A stretch of DNA of 64,000 nt from Paraburkholderia dioscoreae (lineage in GTDB: Bacteria > Pseudomonadota > Gammaproteobacteria > Burkholderiales > Burkholderiaceae). Under the pieces are notes generated by a model. The model made no database searches. It was given only the letters and a program-made list of their open reading frames with translations, and was not told the origin of the DNA. The position numbers and the translations under genes are program-made. Where the stretch lies: positions 806,001-870,000 of the forward strand of contig NZ_LR699553.1 in assembly GCF_902459535.1 (NCBI RefSeq). Direction: 5' to 3'. Positions 45,338 to 54,262 of the stretch are shown in pieces. Position 1 is the stretch's first letter. Each line of letters opens with the position of its first letter.

Positions 45338-45362
45338 GGGTGCAAAAGGCGTCATTGCACCC
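45338..45362. other. Hairpin between convergent waaA and ureG
   Basis: An 8-bp perfect inverted repeat (45338-45345 with 45355-45362, 9-nt loop) fills the 35-bp gap between the two convergent stops. It has no T-run on either strand but is the only structure placed to end both transcripts. Confidence 0.5.
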
Positions 45363-45367
45363 GGGCC

Positions 45368-46021
45368 TCAAACCTTCAACAACCCCTTCTTCTCGATAAA
45401 CTTCACCACCACGTCCAACCCGTCGAGCGCCTTCAGATTGCACATCACGAAGGGCCGCTCGCCGCGCATCTTCTTCGCGTCCGACGCCATCACGTCGAGA
45501 TTCGCACCGACCATTGGAGCCAGGTCCGTCTTGTTGATCACCAGCAGATCGGACTTCGTAATGCCGGGGCCGCCCTTGCGCGGAATCTTCTCGCCACCCG
45601 CCACGTCGATCACGTAGATCGTCAGGTCCGACAGTTCCGGACTGAATGTCGCCGCGAGGTTGTCGCCGCCCGATTCGATGAACACGATATCCGCGTCCGG
45701 AAAACGCGTGAGCATACGGTCGACGGCTTCGAGGTTGATCGACGCGTCCTCGCGGATCGCCGTGTGCGGACAGCCGCCCGTTTCGACGCCCATGATCCGT
45801 TCGGCCGGCAACGCGCCCGCCACCGTCAGCAGCCGCTGGTCTTCTTTCGTATAGATGTCGTTGGTAATGGCGACGAGGTCGTACTGTTCGCGCATCGCCT
45901 TGCACAGCATTTCGAGCAGCGTGGTCTTGCCCGAACCGACCGGGCCGCCGACGCCCACGCGCAGCGGCGGCAGCTTTTTCGTGCGGACGGTTGAGTGGGC
46001 GGGATGATGAGGTGCGTTCAT
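45368..46021 (-). CDS. ureG: Urease accessory GTPase UreG
   Basis: A 217-residue SIMIBI GTPase. P-loop GVGGPVGSGKTTLLEMLC near residue 25, the metal-binding Cys-Pro-His motif in VETGGCPHTAIREDAS, and the NKTD nucleotide specificity motif are intact. UreG delivers Ni(II) to the apo-urease with UreD and UreF at GTP cost. A Met at 46021 removes a long shadow extension. It ends the urease cluster; ureF is 11 bp upstream on the minus strand. Confidence 0.97.
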   Translation of the reverse strand: MNAPHHPAHSTVRTKKLPPLRVGVGGPVGSGKTTLLEMLCKAMREQYDLVAITNDIYTKEDQRLLTVAGALPAERIMGVETGGCPHTAIREDASINLEAVDRMLTRFPDADIVFIESGGDNLAATFSPELSDLTIYVIDVAGGEKIPRKGGPGITKSDLLVINKTDLAPMVGANLDVMASDAKKMRGERPFVMCNLKALDGLDVVVKFIEKKGLLKV

Positions 46022-46032
46022 GATGGATCGTG

Positions 46033-46713
46033 TTATGAGCGAAAGAGCCGCGAATACTGCGACTCGTGGCGCGCCGACAGAATGCCGAGTTGCGGCGCGA
46101 AGGTGTTGATGTTTTCCGGCGATGTAGCGAGAGCCCGCGTTACCGCGGCGTCGATCGGCTCGCGCAGCGCGACGATGATGCGTTGACCGGCGAGTTGTCC
46201 CAGCGGCACGGCCTTGAGCGCGGCGGCCGCCTGGTTTTCCACCCAGCTGAAGGCGTAGGCGGCGAGGGTGGCGTCGACGGCTGCGGCGTGGGCGTAGGCG
46301 GCGAACGCAAACGCGGTGGGTTGAGCGAGCGGCGTTATCGAGGCGAGCGTTGCGCGCCGGTCGGCATCGCCCCATTCGAGCGATACGCACAATTGCCGCA
46401 ACGACCAGCCCATCTGCTCGGTTTCGCGGCGCAATTCCGCGGATTCACGGCTTGCCAGGAATTCGCTGTTGGCAACGCGCAAGCCCTCCGCGTCATGCGT
46501 GCGCCAGCGTTCCATCTGATGCGCGAGGAATGGCAGTTCGCCGTGCGCGAGCACGTCGGTCAAGCCGCTGGCAATCCACTCGCGGGCGGAATCGGCATCG
46601 GTGATCAGTTGCGCTTCGATCGCAGCTTCGAGACCCTGCGAGTAGCTGAATGCGCCGATCGGCAGCGCCGGCGACGCAAGGTGCAGCAGCGCCGTCAGTT
46701 CAGCGATGCGCAT
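46033..46713 (-). CDS. ureF: Urease accessory protein UreF
   Basis: A 226-residue all-helical protein. LLHLASPALPIGAFSYSQGLEAAIE is the family signature; RETEQMGWSLRQLC and a C-terminal Arg-rich end follow. UreF binds UreD and controls UreG GTPase activity during nickel insertion. The chosen Met (46713) lies inside the His-rich tail-coding part of ureE, a 14-bp overlap, so translation is coupled. The longer frame upstream is the other-phase reading of the ureE His repeats. Confidence 0.96.
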   Translation of the reverse strand: MRIAELTALLHLASPALPIGAFSYSQGLEAAIEAQLITDADSAREWIASGLTDVLAHGELPFLAHQMERWRTHDAEGLRVANSEFLASRESAELRRETEQMGWSLRQLCVSLEWGDADRRATLASITPLAQPTAFAFAAYAHAAAVDATLAAYAFSWVENQAAAALKAVPLGQLAGQRIIVALREPIDAAVTRALATSPENINTFAPQLGILSARHESQYSRLFRS

Positions 46714-47359
46714 GATGGTGGTGATGCCCGTGGCCGCACGATTCGTCGTGGACGTGATCGCCGTGGTCGTGGTCATGCCCGTGCGAATGCTCCTGCGCCG
46801 CGTGACTATGTCCATGCTCATGCTCATGGTCATGCGAATGCCCATGATGCTCGCCGAACACCTGCTGCGCTAACGCATAGTCTTCGGCGAAGGTTTCGTC
46901 GTGACCGTGCTTATGCCCGCCGCCATACGCGCCCGATTCCGGTTGAAACGGCATCGAGACCTGATCGACCGTCGCGCCGATGCGCTTGAGCATATCGGCC
47001 AGCACCGGATCGAATTCGAGCTTCAGATAATCGGCGCCGACTTCCACCGGCGTGTGGCGATTGCCGAGGTGATAGGCGGCGCGAGTCAACGTCAACGCAT
47101 CTTTCGCGCGCACGTAGAGCACCGCTTCCGGCGCGGCGACCACCCGCACGAGTCCGCCGTCGTCCGCGACCAGCACGTCGCCGTCGCGCAGCACGGTGCC
47201 GCGCGGCAATAGCAGCGCGACGTCTTCGCCGCTGTCGAGCGTGGCCGCGAGCCGGCTCTTGCGCCGGTCGTCGAACGCCAGCGTCAAGGTCGGTGCGCGC
47301 TTTACCAGCACGGGCGCGAGCTTCAGATGCGGTGCAATCAGTTTGTCGATGGTGCGCAT
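46700..47359 (-). CDS. ureE: Urease accessory nickel metallochaperone UreE
   Basis: A 219-residue protein with the UreE peptide-binding domain (MRTIDKLIAPHL, LPRGTVLRDGDVLVADDGG) and the Ni-binding C-terminal domain with HLGNRHTPVEV and GGGHKHGHDE. The last ~55 residues form a His-rich tail, about half His, with Asp, Gly and Glu between, longer than in many UreE. It should bind several Ni ions for storage or delivery. Start 47359, 2 bp after the ureC stop; the open frame further upstream overlaps ureC. Confidence 0.96.
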   Translation of the reverse strand: MRTIDKLIAPHLKLAPVLVKRAPTLTLAFDDRRKSRLAATLDSGEDVALLLPRGTVLRDGDVLVADDGGLVRVVAAPEAVLYVRAKDALTLTRAAYHLGNRHTPVEVGADYLKLEFDPVLADMLKRIGATVDQVSMPFQPESGAYGGGHKHGHDETFAEDYALAQQVFGEHHGHSHDHEHEHGHSHAAQEHSHGHDHDHGDHVHDESCGHGHHHHHAHR

Positions 47360-47361
47360 GG

Positions 47362-49068
47362 TCAGAACAGGAAGTAGCGTTGCGCCATCGGCAGCACGGT
47401 GGCCGGTTCGCAGGTCAGCAACTGACCGTCGGCAATCACCTGATAGGTTTCCGGATCGACGCTGATCGCCGGACGCCACGCGTTGTGGATCATGTCTGCC
47501 TTCGAGATGTTGCGGCAGTTCCTGACCGCCACGATACGCTTGTTCAGGCCGTAGCGTTCGGCGACGCCCGCATCGGCGGCCATCTGCGAGACGAAGGTGA
47601 GCGACGTGCGGCCCAATGCGCCGCCGCGTGTCGCGAACATCTCGCGATAGTGCACCGGCTGCGGTGTGGGGATCGATGCGTTGGGGTCGCCCATCTGCGC
47701 CATCGCGATCATGCCGCCCTTCAGGATCAGCGACGGTTTGATGCCGAAGAACGCCGGCTCCCAGAACACCAGATCGGCCCACTTGCCCGGCTCGATCGAA
47801 CCGACCTCATGCGCGATACCGTGCGTGATCGCCGGATTGATCGTGTACTTGGCGACATAGCGCTTCGCACGGAAGTTGTCGTGCCGCGCGTTGTCTTCGG
47901 GCAGCGCGCCGCGTTGTACCTTCATCTTGTGCGCGGTCTGCCACGTGCGGATGATCACTTCGCCCACACGTCCCATCGCCTGCGAATCCGACGACAGCAT
48001 CGATAGCGCGCCGAGGTCGTGCAGGATGTCTTCGGCGGCGATGGTTTCGCGGCGAATGCGCGATTCGGCGAACGCAATGTCTTCCGCAATCGACGGATCC
48101 AGGTGGTGGCACACCATCAGCATGTCGAGATGTTCTTCGAGCGTGTTGACGGTGTACGGGCGCGTCGGATTGGTCGACGAGGGCAGCACGTTCGCCTCGC
48201 CGCACACCTTGATGATGTCCGGTGCGTGGCCGCCGCCCGCGCCTTCCGTGTGATACGTGTGGATCGTGCGGCCCTTGAACGCGGCCACGGTCGTTTCGAC
48301 GAAACCCGCTTCGTTGAGCGTGTCCGTGTGGATCGCGACCTGGGTGTCGGTATCGTCGGCAACGGAAAGGCAGTTGTCGATCGCGGCCGGTGTCGTGCCC
48401 CAGTCCTCATGCAGCTTGAGGCCGATCGCGCCTGCGGCGATCTGCTCCAGCGCCGGTTGCGGCTGGCTCACGTTGCCTTTGCCGAGAAAGCCGAGATTCA
48501 TCGGATAGCCGTCGGCCGCTTGCAGCATGCGTTCGAGATGCCACGGACCGGGCGTGCAGGTGGTCGCGTTCGTGCCCGTGGCAGGACCGGTGCCACCGCC
48601 GAGCATCGTGGTCACGCCGCTCGCAAGCGCTTCTTCGATCTGCTGTGGGCTGATGAAGTGAATGTGCGTATCGATGCCGCCCGCCGTGACGATCAGGCCT
48701 TCGCCCGCGATCACTTCGGTGGAGGCGCCGATCGCGATCGTCACGTTCGGCTGGATGTCGGGATTGCCCGCTTTGCCGATTGCGGCGATACGGCCGTTCT
48801 TGATGCCGATATCGGCCTTGACGATGCCCCAGTGATCGAGGATCACGGCATTCGTCACGACGGTATCGACCACGTCGGCATGCACGCGTTGCGACTGACC
48901 CATACCGTCGCGAATCACTTTGCCGCCGCCGAATTTCACTTCTTCGCCGTAGGTGGTGAAGTCGCGCTCGACTTCGATCAGCAATTCGGTGTCGGCGAGG
49001 CGCACGCGGTCGCCGGTGGTGGGGCCGAACATTTCCGCGTATGCGCGGCGGCCAATGCGTAAGGTCAT
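47362..49068 (-). CDS. ureC: Urease subunit alpha
   Basis: A 568-residue amidohydrolase, the catalytic subunit. All active-site residues can be seen: His135 and His137 in GGIDTHIHFIS, the carbamylated Lys218 in IGLKLHEDW, His220, His247, His273, the mobile-flap Cys320-His321-His322 (MVCHHLD), and Asp361 in SDSQAMGRVGE. It hydrolyses urea to ammonia and carbamate with a di-nickel centre. Length is standard for bacterial UreC. It follows ureB by 58 bp and precedes ureE. Confidence 0.99.
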   Translation of the reverse strand: MTLRIGRRAYAEMFGPTTGDRVRLADTELLIEVERDFTTYGEEVKFGGGKVIRDGMGQSQRVHADVVDTVVTNAVILDHWGIVKADIGIKNGRIAAIGKAGNPDIQPNVTIAIGASTEVIAGEGLIVTAGGIDTHIHFISPQQIEEALASGVTTMLGGGTGPATGTNATTCTPGPWHLERMLQAADGYPMNLGFLGKGNVSQPQPALEQIAAGAIGLKLHEDWGTTPAAIDNCLSVADDTDTQVAIHTDTLNEAGFVETTVAAFKGRTIHTYHTEGAGGGHAPDIIKVCGEANVLPSSTNPTRPYTVNTLEEHLDMLMVCHHLDPSIAEDIAFAESRIRRETIAAEDILHDLGALSMLSSDSQAMGRVGEVIIRTWQTAHKMKVQRGALPEDNARHDNFRAKRYVAKYTINPAITHGIAHEVGSIEPGKWADLVFWEPAFFGIKPSLILKGGMIAMAQMGDPNASIPTPQPVHYREMFATRGGALGRTSLTFVSQMAADAGVAERYGLNKRIVAVRNCRNISKADMIHNAWRPAISVDPETYQVIADGQLLTCEPATVLPMAQRYFLF

Positions 49069-49126
49069 GGTGTGGATCCGGAAATGAACAGGGCGATCTG
49101 GGCGCGTGCGGAGACGGAGAGGCGCC

Positions 49127-49432
49127 TCACAGTTTGCCCATCACCTTGCCGTTGAAGCCGTAGACGACGCGCTCGCCCGCCAGTGCGACCAGCTCGACGG
49201 TGCGTTCCTGACCGGGCTCGAAGCGCACGGCGGTGCCCGCCGCGATGTTCAGCCGGAAGCCGCGCGCGGCGGCGCGATCGAACGCGAGGGCGTCGTTCAC
49301 TTCGTAGAAGTGGTAGTGCGAGCCAATCTGCACCGGCCGGTCGCCGGTGTTCGACACGACCACCGTCACGGTGGCGCGGCCTGCGTTGAGCTCGTGTTCG
49401 CCGTCGTCGATGAGGAGTTCGCCGGGAATCAT
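49127..49432 (-). CDS. ureB: Urease subunit beta
   Basis: A 101-residue subunit of the normal length. MIPGELLIDDGEHELNAGR, TGDRPVQIGSHYHFYEVN and the C-terminal VYGFNGKVMGKL are hallmarks. It packs with UreA and UreC in the (alpha-beta-gamma)3 urease in the cytoplasm. 38 bp follow ureA. Confidence 0.98.
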   Translation of the reverse strand: MIPGELLIDDGEHELNAGRATVTVVVSNTGDRPVQIGSHYHFYEVNDALAFDRAAARGFRLNIAAGTAVRFEPGQERTVELVALAGERVVYGFNGKVMGKL

Positions 49433-49470
49433 CTGGGCCTGCCTTATGGTGTTTTCTGCGATTTCTGTGA

Positions 49471-49773
49471 TCAGGGAATCGGATGGTGAACCGTAACGAG
49501 CTTGGTGCCGTCGGGGAAGGTGGCTTCGACCTGGATATCGGGAATCATCTCCGGCACGCCTTCCATGACGTCGTCGCGGGTGAGCAGCGTGGTGCCGTAG
49601 TGCATCACCTCGGCGACGGTCTTGCCGTCGCGGGCCGCTTCCATCAGCGCGGCGGTGATGAAGGCGATCGCTTCCGGGTAGTTCAGTTTGAGGCCGCGCG
49701 CGCGGCGCCGTTCGGCAAGCAGCGCGGCGGTGAAGATCAGCAGCTTGTCCTTCTCGCGAGGTGTCAGCTTCAT
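49471..49773 (-). CDS. ureA: Urease subunit gamma
   Basis: A 100-residue subunit. MKLTPREKDKLLIFTAALLAERR, GLKLNYPEAIAFI and VMEGVPEMIPDIQVEATFPDGTKLVTVHHPI are standard. The Met at 49773 is the conserved start; the frame extends 21 codons upstream without family similarity. In most Burkholderia-type clusters ureD lies directly upstream; here about 4.5 kb of other genes separate the two. The 175-bp gap upstream holds an 8-bp hairpin (49809-49816 with 49819-49826) and would have to contain any separate promoter. Confidence 0.98.
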   Translation of the reverse strand: MKLTPREKDKLLIFTAALLAERRRARGLKLNYPEAIAFITAALMEAARDGKTVAEVMHYGTTLLTRDDVMEGVPEMIPDIQVEATFPDGTKLVTVHHPIP

Positions 49774-49948
49774 CGAATGTGTGCGTAGGGTTGCGACGGT
49801 CGTTGCGGCGGTCCCGTGCGGGACCGGCTGCGACAATGATAGGCGCTGCGCGTCATGGCCGCGATCGCGTGCTACGCACGGGATGAGTCCATGACGAGTG
49901 CAATGCCGGATAAGCCAGTCACGGTATCAACTTCGCCTAACGGCACGC

Positions 49949-50752
49949 TTACAGATCCGCCGGTAGCGGCGCGCCGAACCACTTCTTCGACAGGGTATTG
50001 AGCGTGCCGTCCTGCTTCGCTTGCGCGATGGCGGCGTTCACTTTCTGCTGCAGACGCGGCTCGTTCTTGTTCATGCCGACGAAGCACGGCGAATTCTTGA
50101 TGACGAACTTCGGTTCTGGCCGGCGCGGCGGATTCTTCGCGAGGATCGCGGCCGCGACGATATTGCCCGCGGCGATCAACTGCACCTGACCCGACAGAAA
50201 CGCCGCGATGGTCGCGTTGTTGTCCTCGAAGCGCTTGATGGTCGCGTTCGGCGCCATTTGCGTGAGACCGATTTCCTCGAGTGCGCCGCGGGTTGCGCCG
50301 ACCGTCTTGCCGGTCAGGTCGGCGGGGCCGCTGACCTTGATATCGGCGGGACCGAACACGCCCTGATAGTACGGCGCATAAGCGGTCGAAAAATCGATCA
50401 CCTTCTCGCGATCCGGGGTCTTGCCGAGCGACGAGATCACCAGATCGACCTTGCCCGTTTGCAGATACGGAATACGGTTGGCGCTATTGACCGGCACAAG
50501 TTCGAGCTTCACATTCATCGACTTCGCGAGCAGCGCGGCGGTATCGATGTCGTAGCCTTGCGGCTTCATGTCCGCGCCGACCGAACCGAACGGCGGATAG
50601 TCTTCCGGCACGGCGACTTTCAGCACACCGGCCTTGGCAATGTTATCGAGTGTGTCCGCGTGAGCGACGGGCGTGGTGATGGCGAGGACGGGCGAGAGCA
50701 GCAGTGCGGCGAGCCAGGCGCGACGCGCGGGGCGAAGAGTGGATCGTGTCAT
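49949..50752 (-). CDS. Periplasmic solute-binding protein, polar amino acid type (orphan)
   Basis: A 267-residue type II periplasmic binding protein (SBP_bac_3). A basic signal peptide (AWLAALLLSPVLAITTPVAHA) is cleaved before DTLDNI. LKVAVPEDYPPFGSVGADMKPQGYDIDTAALLA, LVISSLGKTPDREKVIDFS and VGATRGALEEI are typical. It would bind an amino acid or similar compound, but no permease or ATPase gene of that class is in the window. It lies between ureA and an acyltransferase gene, an unusual place for a ure cluster. Confidence 0.88.
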   Translation of the reverse strand: MTRSTLRPARRAWLAALLLSPVLAITTPVAHADTLDNIAKAGVLKVAVPEDYPPFGSVGADMKPQGYDIDTAALLAKSMNVKLELVPVNSANRIPYLQTGKVDLVISSLGKTPDREKVIDFSTAYAPYYQGVFGPADIKVSGPADLTGKTVGATRGALEEIGLTQMAPNATIKRFEDNNATIAAFLSGQVQLIAAGNIVAAAILAKNPPRRPEPKFVIKNSPCFVGMNKNEPRLQQKVNAAIAQAKQDGTLNTLSKKWFGAPLPADL

Positions 50753-50999
50753 GTTTGTTCTGTGAGCGGAGGTGGCGCAGAGCCGGTCGGCTGCCGTCAG
50801 GGTGCGGCAGCATCGTGTGAAATGGCGATGCAAGGTGTGTGCCATGACGGTGCAGCATGGGCCTGCCGGGCGTTGGAACATGGGGCGCACGCAATTGAAG
50901 CGGCGCGATGCGTCATCTTGGTGCGCGCTTCGTCTTACGACGGTGAAAGCCGCTACTGCGTACGCCTGACACTGGCCGGGCCCTCCTCAGTGATCAACG

Positions 51000-52088
51000 T
51001 CATGCACGCGATTTGACGGTCTTGCCGGGAGTCCGAGCTGCGAGATCCGAAACCTTTGTGTCTTCGCAGCGCACTGCCGTCGGTTCCTCGAAGCCTGCCC
51101 ACGCGGCGATTCCCGCGCGCTTTGTGATCAGATGGATCGCTATCGGTACTGTCAAACCGGCCGCAATACCGAGCACAACGTGGACGACCGGCCGACTGAT
51201 ACCGAACGCCAGCAACGCGCTCCAGGTCGCGGCGATTGCCAGCACATGCAGCAGGTAGACGGGCTTCCACAACGAGCAAAGCGAGACGATCCAGCGCGAG
51301 CTTCGCCATGTTGCCAGGCACGTCCCAATCGAAATGGCCGCTGCGATACCCAGAAAACTGACGGGCAACGAGTAGATGTTCAGATAGTCGCCAAAAGGCT
51401 GCGCTATTGTCGCGGCGGCTGTAAAAGCGATTCCAGTGGCCAACGCGACGCGAAAGCCAGGAGCCGCGCGCTCACTCTGCCTGTCCCATCGGGAGGCGAA
51501 CAGCATGCCGGACAGAAAGAAGGCAAGGCCCCAGCACGTCATCGTGACGACGCCCCAATGACTGCGCGTCGCGACTATGGCGCCAGCAACCACCAGCGCG
51601 GAAATCACGCAGCGATTTGCTACGGTCAACGCACTTGCGGACGTTGTGGGCCGTGGCCACACTGCAATGCACGAAACGATCTGGCAGATGAAAAGCGCGT
51701 AGAGAAACCAGAATTGTCCAACGGGTGCCCATGCCAGACGAGTCAATTCGATCTGTTGGAGGGAATGGCCTCTATATTCGGCCACGACCCACTGCACCCC
51801 TATCTGCAATATCGACCAAAGCAGATATGGATAGAGAACGGTCAGGGCGGCCGATTTCAGCAAGTGGGTGCGTGAGCGCTGCAAACACGCCACCGTACTC
51901 AGGCCAAACAGGAAGAAGAGTGTGGGATATCCAAGCGTGCTGGCGGCGTACAGAAGAATCTTCATGAGACGGGCCACATGCCCGTCTTGCAGAAAACCGG
52001 CATCTACGACTCGGCGAATGGCCTCCGCGCAAACGATCGCCATGATGGAAATCGCCTGACCGCCTCTAATGCGCTCTTCTTTCACCAT
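51000..52088 (-). CDS. Acyltransferase-3 family membrane protein
   Basis: A 362-residue protein with about ten hydrophobic segments. The first motif (ISIMAIVCAEAIRRVV) and APVGQFWFLYALFICQIV resemble acyltransferase-3 proteins, but the usual catalytic His of LRGxxxxxVxxxH is replaced in this region by a less clear sequence, so activity is uncertain. FLGIAAAISIGTCLA and VYLLHVLAIAATW show the C-terminal HxxF/W-like segment. Start 52088 has GAGG near it; an extra 27 codons are possible. It lies 53 bp after the esterase-like lipoprotein gene, so the two form a unit. Confidence 0.75.
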   Translation of the reverse strand: MVKEERIRGGQAISIMAIVCAEAIRRVVDAGFLQDGHVARLMKILLYAASTLGYPTLFFLFGLSTVACLQRSRTHLLKSAALTVLYPYLLWSILQIGVQWVVAEYRGHSLQQIELTRLAWAPVGQFWFLYALFICQIVSCIAVWPRPTTSASALTVANRCVISALVVAGAIVATRSHWGVVTMTCWGLAFFLSGMLFASRWDRQSERAAPGFRVALATGIAFTAAATIAQPFGDYLNIYSLPVSFLGIAAAISIGTCLATWRSSRWIVSLCSLWKPVYLLHVLAIAATWSALLAFGISRPVVHVVLGIAAGLTVPIAIHLITKRAGIAAWAGFEEPTAVRCEDTKVSDLAARTPGKTVKSRA

Positions 52089-52141
52089 TGCCTCGTTCCG
52101 GTTCCTGTTTCCATGCGATGTGGCCGGCTCTTCACGAAGTG

Positions 52142-53830
52142 CTAAAGCTGCACGTCGAAAATCACGCACCAGTTGTCGAGACGCATCGATTCCCGTCCAT
52201 CGTTAAACCGGATCGCATCGCCTTGCGAATCCCGGAGATTGCCACGCGGACCATAACGGCTGCCCGCAACGCCAACACCATTGAATGCATATTCGACATG
52301 CGTACCGGCAGGGATAGGCGATTGGGCGGTAATTCTCACCTCGTCGGGGCCGGTGATCGATACCGACTGTATGGGCAGCAAGTTGCCGGATGGCAGACGC
52401 AGTGAAAAACCATAGTCCGAGTTGCCCGCAACCTGCGTTGTATCCCATCTGAGAGGCGGGGCGGGGACATTGAAGCGCAGCGTGGCCGTTGCGCCCGCGC
52501 GCTGCCAGGCCAGCGGTTCGAGAGGCTTCCACGTCTCCTGGTCGATCAGAATCCTCTTCAGCACGAGTCCGTAGTAGGCGCCCATCCATTCGGTGCTGCG
52601 ATTGTCGGTATGCCCACCGTCCACGTAGCGAAAGAGATACATTGGCACGGCCAGATGAATGTGCGGATCTTCGTGGCTCGCCTGTAGGAGCGCAAGCGCG
52701 ATATGCGGATACTGCTGATCAAAATGGCGATTCGTGGCCACTTGATACGTGATCATCTCGACGTCCTGCTTCTGTCCCGTGAGCGCCTTTGCGTCCCGAT
52801 CGACGTCGGCCCGCAGCGTTTTCAGCCTGGTGATATAAGCCGGAATGGGTGTATTGACGGAATCATCGGCTTCCCCTTGAGTCCATGTAATTGCGCCCAC
52901 GCCATACGTTTTGCCCTGGGCGTCCGCGAGCCGTTTTCCCTGAGCGATGTCGCGCAGCAGCCGTGTGTAATAGCGGCCGGGCTGCGACAACGTCGCGATA
53001 TCCATGGAGCCTTCTCCCGGTGCCGATCCGACGAACTGATAGGGGAGCTTCGTATGGTTTTGCAGGTTTTCCTGCTCGATCAACTGCATGGCCATATTCA
53101 GCGTCCCGCTGGTTGGCGTCTCGGCCTTGTCACCCCATTGAGTCTCGATTAGCGGTACGAACTGTCTGTACGCCACGTCGACGCCATCGCTTTGCCCACC
53201 GTCCTGAGCCCGCACGCCGCCGTTGAAGCGCAACGACGAATAACGCTGATGGGTAGACAAAACGGGCTTGTTAAAAAAACCCTGGCTAAGCGATTGACCA
53301 TAGGTAATGACGTGCGTGATCTCCCAGGGTGCGGCACCGTGAGGAATCCATGCCGAATAGGCCGGCTCGACGCGCCCATCGCTGGAACTTGCCTGCGTTG
53401 AGTCGAAGATAGTCGTCGTAGACTGCGTGCTTGCCGCTAATACTTTCCGCACTGCCCAGCCGCCGGCTGAAGAAGCGAGAATGAAACGGATCTGGCGCCC
53501 AGGTCGCCCATTGGCATTTTGCACGACCGCGCTCGCCTGGTTGCCGTCGATTTGCATGCTGTAGGTTTCCGGCAGCGCCGTCAGACGGTCACAGGCAGTT
53601 GCTGTCGACACATGCAGAAGCTGCTGAACCAGACCTTTCACGTCAGAGAGTGCGAGAGCCCCGGCGCTGCACGTTGTGCGGCGATATCGCCACAGCGGAT
53701 CAAACTGATCTCTCCAGGTGTCAATTGCGTTTTCGACACCGCGATCTTCTGAGGAAAAAGTAATGCGATCATTATGCTGCGAACACGCGCAGCAAACGCT
53801 TATTAGCAGGACAAGGTATACGAAACGCAT
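52142..53830 (-). CDS. Lipoprotein with sialate O-acetylesterase-like (SASA/SGNH) domain
   Basis: A 562-residue protein. MRFVYLVLLISVCCAC is a lipoprotein signal with Cys near residue 15. Residues ~20-130 form a small unassigned domain; from ~175 a SASA/SGNH-type hydrolase fold follows: VITYGQSLSQGFF (nucleophile Ser block), ITWTQGEADDSVN (QGEAD motif of this family) and FRYVDGGHTDN with the catalytic Asp/His pair. A beta-rich C-terminal part ends the protein. It probably removes acyl groups from a sugar polymer at the cell envelope. AAGGAT upstream of 53830 supports this start. Paired with the acyltransferase downstream, it suggests an acylation/deacylation function. Confidence 0.78.
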   Translation of the reverse strand: MRFVYLVLLISVCCACSQHNDRITFSSEDRGVENAIDTWRDQFDPLWRYRRTTCSAGALALSDVKGLVQQLLHVSTATACDRLTALPETYSMQIDGNQASAVVQNANGRPGRQIRFILASSAGGWAVRKVLAASTQSTTTIFDSTQASSSDGRVEPAYSAWIPHGAAPWEITHVITYGQSLSQGFFNKPVLSTHQRYSSLRFNGGVRAQDGGQSDGVDVAYRQFVPLIETQWGDKAETPTSGTLNMAMQLIEQENLQNHTKLPYQFVGSAPGEGSMDIATLSQPGRYYTRLLRDIAQGKRLADAQGKTYGVGAITWTQGEADDSVNTPIPAYITRLKTLRADVDRDAKALTGQKQDVEMITYQVATNRHFDQQYPHIALALLQASHEDPHIHLAVPMYLFRYVDGGHTDNRSTEWMGAYYGLVLKRILIDQETWKPLEPLAWQRAGATATLRFNVPAPPLRWDTTQVAGNSDYGFSLRLPSGNLLPIQSVSITGPDEVRITAQSPIPAGTHVEYAFNGVGVAGSRYGPRGNLRDSQGDAIRFNDGRESMRLDNWCVIFDVQL

Positions 53831-54262
53831 TGAGTGATCCTTAGCGTTCATCTGCGCTGGACGATTGTAAGGGGAATTATCACCTGCCTTATGTGCGACC
53901 TCGCACGCAGGAGTTGGGATTGACGGCGCTGACGAAGAGCGGATTATCGAATACGGCCGCGAATACAAAGACCGCAACGGCGCGCGCAGCGCCGCCGGAA
54001 GAATGACTGCCTTGTCACTGGGGCTGAATGTGCGAGAACACGGATTCCAGATGTGCCACTACCGTGGCTGTGCGGGGGCCCCGCTTAAGAATTAGCGGTG
54101 TGAGCCGCTTTCTTTGCTTACTTTCTTTGCGGCCGCAAAGAAAGTGAGTGCCGCCCCGCACAGGGGCAACGCTAATAGACCACAAAGAACTCAAGGAAAG
54201 GCCAAAACCAAAACCAAAACCAAAACAAAGGACAAAACCAAAAAACCACCAACCGAAACACC
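53831..54262. other. Intergenic region between the esterase-like gene and ureD, with repeat
   Basis: About 430 bp. 53831-54060 shows nothing recognisable apart from the esterase promoter region. 54070-54260 is a structured repeat described separately. Small frames here (for example 54015-54275 on the minus strand, a Phe/Gly-rich product) come from the repeat and are not called as genes. Confidence 0.5.
54070..54260. repeat. Palindromic repeat element with CCAAAA hexamer array, probably dispersed in Burkholderia
   Basis: Contains a perfect 26-bp palindrome (54120-54145, centre GGCCGC) flanked by GC-rich stretches, and then a short array of CCAAAA units (54204-54250) ending just before the ureD stop. 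I recall near-identical sequence between genes across many Burkholderia/Paraburkholderia genomes, so it is probably a multicopy REP-like element; copy number cannot be seen here. The palindrome would form a long hairpin in mRNA from either strand. Confidence 0.6.
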
